From Aeromonas popoffii (GTDB lineage Bacteria > Pseudomonadota > Gammaproteobacteria > Enterobacterales > Aeromonadaceae), in contig NZ_CDBI01000047.1 of assembly GCF_000820025.1 (NCBI RefSeq), forward strand, positions 1-64,000: a stretch of 64,000 nt of DNA, read 5' to 3'. Under the pieces are notes generated by a model. The model searched no databases, was not told where the DNA came from, and saw nothing but the letters and a program-made list of their open reading frames with translations. Position numbers and translations under genes: made by a program. Positions 27,567-34,793 of this stretch are shown here, in pieces (positions within the stretch are counted from its first letter, which is position 1; every line of letters begins with the position of its first letter).

Positions 27567-29317
27567 GCCATCTCGATACCCTGATCACCGACCATCTGGA
27601 TCTCTGGACTGCGGCGGTGCGCCCCAAAAGCAGTGCCGGGCGCGGTAGCAACAGCAAGCTGGAACTCACCGGCATCAAAAAGCTCCGCGAGCTGATCCTG
27701 GAGCTGGCGGTGCGTGGTAAACTGGTGCCGCAAGACCCTAACGATGAACCGGCCTCCGTGCTGCTGGAACGGATTGCCGCCGAAAAGGCGCGGCTGGTGA
27801 AAGAGGGCAAGATTAAAAAGCCCAAAGCATTACCGGAAATTAGCGAGGAAGATAAGCCGTTTGGATTACCGGAAGGGTGGGAGTGGGTCAAGCTGGGGGA
27901 AATTGGTTATGACCATGGTCAGAAGACTCCTGACTCTTCATTTACCTATATTGACGTGGGCGCAATTAATAAAGAAATGGGCTTTATTGATTCACCGACA
28001 GTAATGGCTGCTTCCGATGCACCATCTAGGGCTAGAAAAATTGTAAAGTCTGGAACAATTATTTATTCTACAATTAGACCCTATCTTCTTAATATAGCGG
28101 TTATTGATGAAGATATGTCTCCGGAGCCAATTGCGAGCACTGCGTTTGCAATTATTCACCCATTTGATGGTGTTTTAAGTAGCTATGTATATAGGTATCT
28201 GCGTTCACCATGTTTTGTAAATTATGTTGAAAGTGTTCAAACAGGAATTGCCTATCCGGCGATTAATGATAAGCAGTTTTTTAATGGAATAATTCCACTT
28301 CCTCCAACAGAAGAACAACACCGCATTGTCGCTAAAGTCGATGAGTTAATGGCCCTCTGCGACCAGTTGGAGCGGCGTAGCGAATCACAGCTGGCGGCCC
28401 ATCAGACGCTGGTGGAGACCCTGCTCGCTATGCTCACAGACAGTGCTGATGCCGACGAGTTGGCGCAAAACTGGGCGCGGCTAAGCACTCACTTCGATAC
28501 CCTCTTTACCACCGAGGCCAGTATCGACGCCTTGAAACAGACCATCCTGCAACTGGCGGTGATGGGCAAGCTGGTGCCGCAAGATCCGAGCGATGAACCC
28601 GCCTCAGCCCTGCTGGCGCGCATCGCCGCCGAAAAGGCGCAGCTGGTCAAAGAGAAGAAAATCAAAAAAGAGAAACCGCTGCCTGCGATTAGTGAAAACG
28701 AAAAGCCGTTTGAACTGCCGCAGGGGTGGGCATGGTGTTATCTGCAAGAGATTACTTTTCTGATAACGGATGGGAAACATGGTGATTGTAATAATTTAGA
28801 TAATTCTGGATTCTATTTTTTATCAGCCAAAAACATCCAGAACGGCAAACTGGTTTACGATAATGCTAGGCAAATTGTTGAATCAGAGTTTGCAGAGATA
28901 CATCAGCGAACCGACTTGGAAGCAGGTGATATTTGCATGGTAAATACGGGTGCTACAGTTGGTAAAATGGCTATGGCCCAAGATCATATTTATACAAGAA
29001 AAACCACATTTCAAAAGAGCGTTGCCGTAATTAAAGTTGCAAGTAATTACATTTCAAATAGATATGTAGCATTATTTCTTGAGTCTGAGATTCCCAATCT
29101 ATTAAAGCTATCTGGTGGCAGCGCCATTAATAACTTATTACTTGGTGATTTAAAAAGAAAACTATTACCGCTTCCTCCACTCGTAGAACAGCATCGCATT
29201 GTCACTAAAGTCGCTGAGTTAATGGTCATCTGCGACCAACTTAAATCCCGCCTGAAAACCAGCCAGCAGACCCAGCTTGCCTTGGCCGAGTCGCTGGTGG
29301 AAGGCGCCTTGTCCTGA
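27563..29317 (+). CDS. hsdS: Type I restriction-modification system, specificity subunit HsdS
   Basis: A 584-residue DNA-recognition subunit with two target recognition domains. The linker LAVRGKLVPQDPNDEPA...GLPEGWEW (about residues 45-110) is repeated as LAVMGKLVPQDPSDEPA...ELPQGWAW (about 327-393). The block PPTEEQHRIVAKVDELMALCDQL is repeated as PPLVEQHRIVTKVAELMVICDQL at the C-terminus. Recognition domain 1 is about 110-245 and domain 2 about 393-535; both are AT-rich against GC-rich repeats, the pattern expected from domain exchange. Architecture fits type IB. The start overlaps the RhuM stop by 4 bases. Confidence 0.94.
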   Translation: MSHLDTLITDHLDLWTAAVRPKSSAGRGSNSKLELTGIKKLRELILELAVRGKLVPQDPNDEPASVLLERIAAEKARLVKEGKIKKPKALPEISEEDKPFGLPEGWEWVKLGEIGYDHGQKTPDSSFTYIDVGAINKEMGFIDSPTVMAASDAPSRARKIVKSGTIIYSTIRPYLLNIAVIDEDMSPEPIASTAFAIIHPFDGVLSSYVYRYLRSPCFVNYVESVQTGIAYPAINDKQFFNGIIPLPPTEEQHRIVAKVDELMALCDQLERRSESQLAAHQTLVETLLAMLTDSADADELAQNWARLSTHFDTLFTTEASIDALKQTILQLAVMGKLVPQDPSDEPASALLARIAAEKAQLVKEKKIKKEKPLPAISENEKPFELPQGWAWCYLQEITFLITDGKHGDCNNLDNSGFYFLSAKNIQNGKLVYDNARQIVESEFAEIHQRTDLEAGDICMVNTGATVGKMAMAQDHIYTRKTTFQKSVAVIKVASNYISNRYVALFLESEIPNLLKLSGGSAINNLLLGDLKRKLLPLPPLVEQHRIVTKVAELMVICDQLKSRLKTSQQTQLALAESLVEGALS

Positions 29318-29357
29318 TAAGCCGCTTGCAGCATTCGCCCGATGATAAGAGCCATTG

Positions 29358-30365
29358 ATGATGAAACTCAGTGGTAACGATCCTTGCCCCTGTGGCAGCG
29401 GTAAAAAATTTAAACGTTGTTGTATGGCCCGCGAGGGCAAGCTGCATGCCGACGTGCAGGATGAGGTCGCCGCCATATTGGCCATGAACCCACATTTGAG
29501 CCTGGCCGATCTCAATGTGGCGTTACAGCACAAAATGGCGGATCGTAATAATCAACCGCATCCCGATTTTTGTGGGGTGACGCCAACCCAAATGGCTAAT
29601 TGGCTTTATGCACCGTTCGATCAATTACAGTGGCTCACCATCAGCACCCCAGAACATCTTGCTGCCAGCCCGGTGATGCGCTATCTAGGCCTCATGCTTG
29701 ATGAGGCCATGGCGCAATCCGGGTCATTCAACGCCACCAGCAAAGGCAACTTGCCGACCAAATTAGTCAAACAGGCCTGTGCGTTATTGCCGGAGTTTGC
29801 CGTGGCGCAATGCATATCTGACCTCGGTATCTGTGAGTTTGCGGGCAATAACGAAGACAAATTCAATGCCCTGCACTACACCAGAGTGTTAGCCGAACTC
29901 AGTGGGATTATTTATCGCCGTAGCGGTCGCTATCATGTGAAAAAAGCAGCGCAAAAGCAGTATCAGGCGGCAGGGATACAGCCCTTTTTTAAACCTATGC
30001 TAGCGGCTGCCGTCAGCCAATATAACTGGGCGTATTTTGACCAACATCCATTCGATGTCGATGTGGGTATATTTTGGGTGTTTATGCTGTGGCGCCTGCA
30101 ACACCACCACAGTGCTGCCGAGTTGGTGCAAGAGGTGATGACGGCGTTCCCCGATGTGCTCTTGACCATCCCTACCGACCATTACTTTTCACCGGAACAA
30201 ACCTTATCCATGATCATCGAATCACGGTTTATTGAACGATTTTTACAATACTGGGGATTTGTGACGGTTGAGCCGAGGCGTTATATCAACGCTGAACCGG
30301 TCGCCAGAAGGGTTCATATCCAGCCTTTGTTACAGCAAACCTTTCAATTCACCCTTAACCGATAG
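29358..30365 (+). CDS. SEC-C motif protein of unknown function
   Basis: A 335-residue protein. A SEC-C zinc-binding motif (CPCGSGKKFKRCC) lies near the N-terminus, as in the SecA tail. The remaining 300 residues are helical and unrecognised. It starts about 40 bases after hsdS, and an uncharacterised protein begins 10 bases after its stop, so the three may be cotranscribed. SEC-C proteins occur in many accessory and defence loci; a role here is not established. The ATG at 29358 is used; one at 29361 is equally possible. Confidence 0.78.
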   Translation: MMKLSGNDPCPCGSGKKFKRCCMAREGKLHADVQDEVAAILAMNPHLSLADLNVALQHKMADRNNQPHPDFCGVTPTQMANWLYAPFDQLQWLTISTPEHLAASPVMRYLGLMLDEAMAQSGSFNATSKGNLPTKLVKQACALLPEFAVAQCISDLGICEFAGNNEDKFNALHYTRVLAELSGIIYRRSGRYHVKKAAQKQYQAAGIQPFFKPMLAAAVSQYNWAYFDQHPFDVDVGIFWVFMLWRLQHHHSAAELVQEVMTAFPDVLLTIPTDHYFSPEQTLSMIIESRFIERFLQYWGFVTVEPRRYINAEPVARRVHIQPLLQQTFQFTLNR

Positions 30366-30375
30366 CAAGGTCATC

Positions 30376-31494
30376 GTGAGCGAATATCAATACTACAAAT
30401 TTGAGCGTGTCGACGGGCAGTTAGCCCCTCACGCCCGCCAGGCACTCAGAGCCATTTCAAGTCGAGCCGAGATTACCGCGACCGCTTTTCAGGTCTATTA
30501 CACCTACAGTGACTTGAAGGCTGAGCCTGCTGAGCTGATGTTAAAATATTTCGACATCGGTTTTTACTATGCCAATTGGGGTTCTATTTATGCTTATATC
30601 AAGCTGCCTGCCGGCACGATCCCCGATGCGTTACTTGGCGTTTCGCTCGATGGCCTTCATGTAGATGAACGCGATGAATGGCAATTGCTGACTTTTTCCA
30701 TCGAAGAGTATGGCGAATATTTTGACGATGAACAGGCTGACGACTTTTTCCAGCATTTAGCCGCTTTGCGCAGTGCCTTAATTCAGGGGGATTGGCGTCT
30801 TGTCTATTTTATGTGGCTGAAAGAGTGCGAATTTAATGAAGAAATTGATGGGATACCTTTAATTCATTTCGATTTTGAGCACCTCAGTGAGGAGGTGCAG
30901 GCGTTTGCCACCCTTTATGATATTCCCTTGGCTTGGGTTAACGCACTGGCGATGGTGCTGAATGCACATCCCAGTCACCCAGCCAAAGAGGCCGAGTTGC
31001 AGTTTGACGGGTGGTTCCATCATCTCACTGACGCGGAGAAACAGACGCTATTAAGCACGCTGTTTGAACAAGGCCAGTTAACCCGTCATCAAGCCTTGGC
31101 GATGACGCGAAAAGAATCGGCCAACCAGGACGAAGCCTATCACTATTGGTTAACTCCTGACGTAATTACGCCTTACGTTGCACAAGCGCAACGCCAATTA
31201 CAGCAAGCACAAGCCGACGCGCGCGCAAAGAAAATGGCGCTTGAAAAAGCGGAAAAAGAGAAAGCATTGACGGATATCTACCATCAGCGCGAACACGCTT
31301 GGCAGCAAGCACAAGAACAGGCGGATCGCACGTGCGCCAGTGGCTACGATGCGGCATCACGCTATTTGCATCAGTTGTGGGAAGCCTATCAATTCAAAGG
31401 CGATAGCCCCGCGTTTGCCCGGCGCTTTAAGCGATTTGTGGTGGCGAACAACAGCCGTAAAGCGCTGTTAACCCGGCTGAAAGATCTCCTGTAG
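30376..31494 (+). CDS. Uncharacterised protein paired with the SEC-C protein
   Basis: A 372-residue protein starting at GTG 30376, with AAGG upstream and 10 bases after the SEC-C gene stop. The N-terminal 100 residues contain SSRAEITATAF, then YFDIGFYYANWGS, a pattern I recall from a widespread uncharacterised family often found beside zinc-finger (SWIM-type) genes; this is memory, not a search result. An acidic middle is followed by a strongly predicted coiled coil (about 285-340; AQRQLQQAQADARAKKMALEKAEKEK). No catalytic motif is evident. It closes the hsd-linked block. Confidence 0.7.
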   Translation: MSEYQYYKFERVDGQLAPHARQALRAISSRAEITATAFQVYYTYSDLKAEPAELMLKYFDIGFYYANWGSIYAYIKLPAGTIPDALLGVSLDGLHVDERDEWQLLTFSIEEYGEYFDDEQADDFFQHLAALRSALIQGDWRLVYFMWLKECEFNEEIDGIPLIHFDFEHLSEEVQAFATLYDIPLAWVNALAMVLNAHPSHPAKEAELQFDGWFHHLTDAEKQTLLSTLFEQGQLTRHQALAMTRKESANQDEAYHYWLTPDVITPYVAQAQRQLQQAQADARAKKMALEKAEKEKALTDIYHQREHAWQQAQEQADRTCASGYDAASRYLHQLWEAYQFKGDSPAFARRFKRFVVANNSRKALLTRLKDLL

Positions 31495-31673
31495 GCGGGT
31501 ATCCGGTTACGTAACATGAGCCTGCGTTGTTGAGTTATGTTCCCGGCCGCCATGGTGTTCGCCTCAACATGACCCCTGGCGGCGAGCTGGGAGCCATCAT
31601 CGTCGAACAAAACAAGCAGGCGCGGCATGCCGGTTGTCACCGACATCGGCCCATCTATGTGGCCGGTAAAATG

Positions 31674-31722
31674 AAAAAAGCCCTGTATCTACCCTGCTAT
31701 TCACAAGGTAATACGGGGCTTT
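31674..31722 (-). terminator. Terminator downstream of yicC
   Basis: On the minus strand an AAAGCCC..GTAT arm pairs with ATAC.GGGCTTT across a long loop and runs into six T. It lies 28 bases past the yicC stop. Confidence 0.72.
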
Positions 31723-31749
31723 CAAGAGATCCTTGGGCGGCTGAAAAAA

Positions 31750-32613
31750 CTATTCGATGTTCTGAATTTGCTCGCGCATCTGCTCGATCAGGACTTTCAG
31801 CTCGACGGCGGACTGGGTCACTTCGGCATTGATGGACTTGGAGCCGAGCGTGTTCGACTCGCGGTTGAACTCCTGCATCATGAAGTCGAGACGGCGGCCA
31901 CAGGCGCCACCCTTCTTCATGATCTTGATGGTTTCGCTGATGTGCATCTCCAGACGATCCAGCTCTTCGGCCACGTCGATCTTCTGGGCCAGCATCACGA
32001 TCTCCTGCTCGATGCGGGCCGGATCCAGCTCCACCTTGGCCTCGGTCAGGCGATCGGTGAGCTTCTGGCGCTGCCATTCGATGATCTGTGGCAGGTGTAT
32101 GCGCACCTTCTTCACTTCCACCTGGATGCCATCCAGACGCTGCTGGATCAAGTTCTTGAGGTTGGCCCCTTCGCTGGCACGGGAGGCGATAAAGTCTTCC
32201 ATGGTCTGGTCAAACCCGCCAAGCAGCTCGGTGGCGACGGCGTCCATGTCCTGTTCGGCGGCGGCCATGACACCCGGCCAGCGCAGCACGTCGACCGGGT
32301 TGAGCTGGCCCTGGCCTGCTTCTTTCATTACCCAGTTGGCGCTGTCGATGATGAGCTTGGCCAGCTCTTCATTGATGTGCAGCTGGCTGGCGGCCGCCTG
32401 AGCGGCTTCGAAACGCAGGTTGCACTCCACCTTGCCGCGTTGCAGCTTGGCACGGAAACGCTCACGCAGCACCGGCTCCAGGCTGCGCAGTTGCTCCGGC
32501 AGACGGATATAGGTTTCCAGATAGCGCTGGTTGACCGAACGAATTTCCCAAACGGCTGTGCCCCAGTCGCCCTTGAATTCCTTGCGGGCGTAGGCGGTCA
32601 TGCTGTGAATCAT
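31750..32613 (-). CDS. yicC: YicC family endoribonuclease
   Basis: A 287-residue member of the YicC/YloC family, shown in E. coli and B. subtilis to be endoribonucleases. Visible signatures are MIHSMTAYARKE at the start, WEIRSVNQRYLE, FRAKLQRGKVECNL, the DP-A-RIEQEIVMLAQKIDVAEE helix and the C-terminal GRRLDFMMQEFNRESNTLGSK-S motif. It is divergent from rph, an arrangement conserved in many gammaproteobacteria. Confidence 0.95.
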   Translation of the reverse strand: MIHSMTAYARKEFKGDWGTAVWEIRSVNQRYLETYIRLPEQLRSLEPVLRERFRAKLQRGKVECNLRFEAAQAAASQLHINEELAKLIIDSANWVMKEAGQGQLNPVDVLRWPGVMAAAEQDMDAVATELLGGFDQTMEDFIASRASEGANLKNLIQQRLDGIQVEVKKVRIHLPQIIEWQRQKLTDRLTEAKVELDPARIEQEIVMLAQKIDVAEELDRLEMHISETIKIMKKGGACGRRLDFMMQEFNRESNTLGSKSINAEVTQSAVELKVLIEQMREQIQNIE

Positions 32614-32890
32614 TGATTGTTCCGGGCTTGATGAAGTGTGCGGCCAGTATACTCAGCCAGACTTGTCCCGTCAGCCATGGCTGTGGCTTTACAACCTGTT
32701 CCGGCTTTTGTGGGACTGTGTTGAGCCCGGCCCGGTGCTGCCCTGAATCCTCATTGAGGGCGATAAACGTGGATTCCTGCTCGGTTCCTCACCACTCACG
32801 ACCGATCAGGAACAGCGTCTTAGCGGCTGATATTTGGGGCTGGATCACTTATACTCCTGCGCCAATTCAGCCAGCCCAGAGGTCCGTTCC

Positions 32891-33607
32891 ATGTCACGTC
32901 CCAGCGATCGCAGTGCCGCGCAACTTCGCCCGGTTACCATTACCCGCAATTTCACCAAACATGCAGAAGGCTCAGTGCTGGTGGAGTTCGGTAACACTCG
33001 CGTGCTCTGCACCGCCAGCGTCGACACCAGCGTTCCCCGCTTCCTGAAAGGGAAGGGTCAGGGTTGGGTCACTGCCGAATATGGCATGCTGCCGCGCTCC
33101 ACTCACTCCCGGATGAACCGCGAAGCGGCTTCCGGCAAGCAGAGCGGCCGTACCCTGGAGATCTCCCGTCTGATCGCCCGCTCCCTGCGCGCGGCGGTAG
33201 ACCTGACCGCACTGGGTGAGCACTCCATCACAGTTGACTGTGACGTGTTGCAAGCCGATGGCGGCACCCGCACCGCCTCCATTACCGGTGCCTGTGTGGC
33301 GCTGGTGGATGCGCTGAACTGGATGGTCGAGAAGGGCATGCTCAAGCAGAGTCCGCTCAAGCAGATGATCGCCGCCGTCTCTGTCGGCATGTATCAGGGC
33401 GAAGCCATCTGCGATCTGGAGTACATCGAAGACTCCGCCGCCGAGACCGACATGAACGTGGTGATGACCGAAGACGGTCGCATCATCGAGGTGCAGGGCA
33501 CTGCAGAGGCCGAGCCCTTCACCCATGAAGAGCTGCTGGCGATGCTGGGGCTCGCCAAGGGCGGCATTGAAGAGATTATTGCGCTGCAGAAGCAGTCACT
33601 CTCCTGA
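32891..33607 (+). CDS. rph: Ribonuclease PH
   Basis: A 238-residue phosphorolytic 3'-5' exoribonuclease that trims tRNA 3' ends; the length equals the intact E. coli enzyme. Key parts are [18 protein letters not shown], the [17 protein letters not shown] loop, and [13 protein letters not shown] for phosphate binding. The C-terminus is intact, unlike E. coli K-12. The start at 32891 is set by family alignment. A 268 bp inverted-repeat element begins three bases after its stop and separates it from the pyrE attenuator. Confidence 0.97.
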   Translation: MSRPSDRSAAQLRPVTITRNFTKHAEGSVLVEFGNTRVLCTASVDTSVPRFLKGKGQGWVTAEYGMLPRSTHSRMNREAASGKQSGRTLEISRLIARSLRAAVDLTALGEHSITVDCDVLQADGGTRTASITGACVALVDALNWMVEKGMLKQSPLKQMIAAVSVGMYQGEAICDLEYIEDSAAETDMNVVMTEDGRIIEVQGTAEAEPFTHEELLAMLGLAKGGIEEIIALQKQSLS

Positions 33608-33610
33608 TAC

Positions 33611-33878
33611 CAGGATCTGTTGATGTTTCGGCACAAGTCGCGTTGCAGTGTCAAAGAATGCCAGGCTAGGCGCAGGATGCCGCCAATGGTTATTCCCTTG
33701 GCAAGTCCTGCAACAACGCATGGCATCCTTTGCCACGCAACCCGTAGGGACGGGTCTGTTTTTGTGCATAACGTCGTTATTCGATGCCTCGTTTGGATTA
33801 CCAAACTTCGCATCTCATGCCTAGTTCTGCGCAAAAACCGACTCCGTCGCGTCTGTGACGAAGCGTCAACAGATCCTG
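33611..33878. mobile_element. 268 bp MITE-like element with long terminal inverted repeats
   Basis: The ends are CAGGATCTGTTGA (33611-33623) and its perfect complement TCAACAGATCCTG (33866-33878). The repeat continues imperfectly for about 37 bases (inner pairs such as TTCGGCACA against TTCGTCACA). The interior has no supported gene. It begins three bases after the rph stop and ends two bases before the pyrE attenuator stem, so it fills exactly the space that is only a few bases in E. coli. No clear target duplication is seen. A non-autonomous insertion (MITE-like) or a folded regulatory RNA are the options; the first fits better. Confidence 0.72.
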
Positions 33879-33880
33879 CA

Positions 33881-33905
33881 AACGCGGCATTGGCCGCGTT
33901 TTTTT
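33881..33905 (+). terminator. pyrE attenuator terminator
   Basis: A perfect 8 bp stem (AACGCGGC / GCCGCGTT) with loop ATTG is followed by seven T, 43 bases before the pyrE start. By comparison with E. coli it is the UTP-sensitive attenuator, where a ribosome finishing rph keeps the hairpin open when UTP is low. Confidence 0.9.
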
Positions 33906-33948
33906 ATACCCCCACACAAGTAAACGACAAGCCAAGCAAGGAGCCAGA

Positions 33949-34602
33949 ATGAAAGCCTACCAGCGTCAATTTATCGAGTTCGCCCTGGAGAAACAGGTCC
34001 TCAAATTCGGTGAATTCACCCTGAAATCCGGTCGTAAAAGCCCCTACTTCTTCAACGCCGGTCTGTTCAACAGCGGCCGCGATTTGGCCCGTCTCGGCCG
34101 CTTCTATGCCGCCGCCCTGATGGATGCCGACATCGAGTTTGACGTGCTGTTTGGCCCGGCCTACAAGGGGATCCCCATCGCCTCCGCCACCGCAGTGCAG
34201 CTGGTAGAGCAACACGATGTAGATGTGCCCTGGTGCTTCAACCGCAAGGAGGCCAAGGATCACGGCGAAGGCGGCAATCTGGTGGGCAGCCCGCTCAAGG
34301 GGCGCATCATGCTGGTGGACGACGTCATCACCGCCGGGACCGCCATCCGCGAATCCATGGATCTGATCCAGGCCAACGGCGCCTCGCTGGCTGGCGTGCT
34401 GATCGCGCTGGACCGTCAGGAGAAGGGCAAGGGCGAGCTCTCCGCTATTCAGGAAGTGGAGCGTGACTACGGCGCCCACATCATCGCCATCATCCAGATG
34501 AGTGATCTGATTGCCTATCTGGAAGAGAAACAGGCCGCGCAGCCGGAGTTGGCGGTGCAACTGGAAGCCATGAAGGCTTACCGCGCCCAGTACGGCATCT
34601 GA
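33949..34602 (+). CDS. pyrE: Orotate phosphoribosyltransferase
   Basis: A 217-residue type I phosphoribosyltransferase converting orotate and PRPP to OMP in pyrimidine synthesis. It starts [14 protein letters not shown], has [15 protein letters not shown], the flexible loop [12 protein letters not shown] and the PRPP motif [10 protein letters not shown]. The attenuator upstream ties it to UTP supply, but the inserted element may weaken that control. Confidence 0.97.
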   Translation: MKAYQRQFIEFALEKQVLKFGEFTLKSGRKSPYFFNAGLFNSGRDLARLGRFYAAALMDADIEFDVLFGPAYKGIPIASATAVQLVEQHDVDVPWCFNRKEAKDHGEGGNLVGSPLKGRIMLVDDVITAGTAIRESMDLIQANGASLAGVLIALDRQEKGKGELSAIQEVERDYGAHIIAIIQMSDLIAYLEEKQAAQPELAVQLEAMKAYRAQYGI

Positions 34603-34636
34603 TCGCCCGCTGTTCTAGCGCTAACAAGCCATGCAT

Positions 34637-34688
34637 CGGCGCTCGCCTCTTACCCGGGTAATCCGGCAGGGGGCGGGCGCCGTTTTTT
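34637..34688 (+). terminator. Terminator after pyrE
   Basis: An 11 bp GC-rich stem (one G-U pair) with a 24-base loop is followed by TTTTTT, about 35 bases after the pyrE stop. Confidence 0.8.
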
Positions 34689-34714
34689 CATGTTTAAAAA
34701 GTGCGAGTCGTGAC

Positions 34715-34745
34715 TTGAGCTTGCCCTTACAGTAAAGGTTAGGGT
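34715..34745 (+). promoter_or_regulatory. CueR-type copper-responsive promoter of copA
   Basis: A -35 TTGAGC (34715-34720) and a -10-like TAGGGT (34740-34745) are separated by 19 bases rather than 17. A near-palindrome CCCTTACAGTAAAGG fills the spacer. The over-long spacer with a centred inverted repeat is the hallmark of MerR-family activation. The cueR gene lies just downstream of copA. Confidence 0.8.
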
Positions 34746-34793
34746 TTGGCGGTCGGCAGCCAGTTCGGCCGATTGGTTCCGAGGAGGAACAGC

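Noticed and set aside
20339-31749. An integrase-driven island boundary for the hip-hsd block
   Set aside because: No integrase gene, tRNA target or matching direct repeats at the two edges were found; only a short ACTACCC repeat on one side.
33611-33878. Integron attC site
   Set aside because: No core GTTRRRY/RYYYAAC sites are present and no integron cassette gene is adjacent; the long terminal repeats fit a MITE-like unit better.
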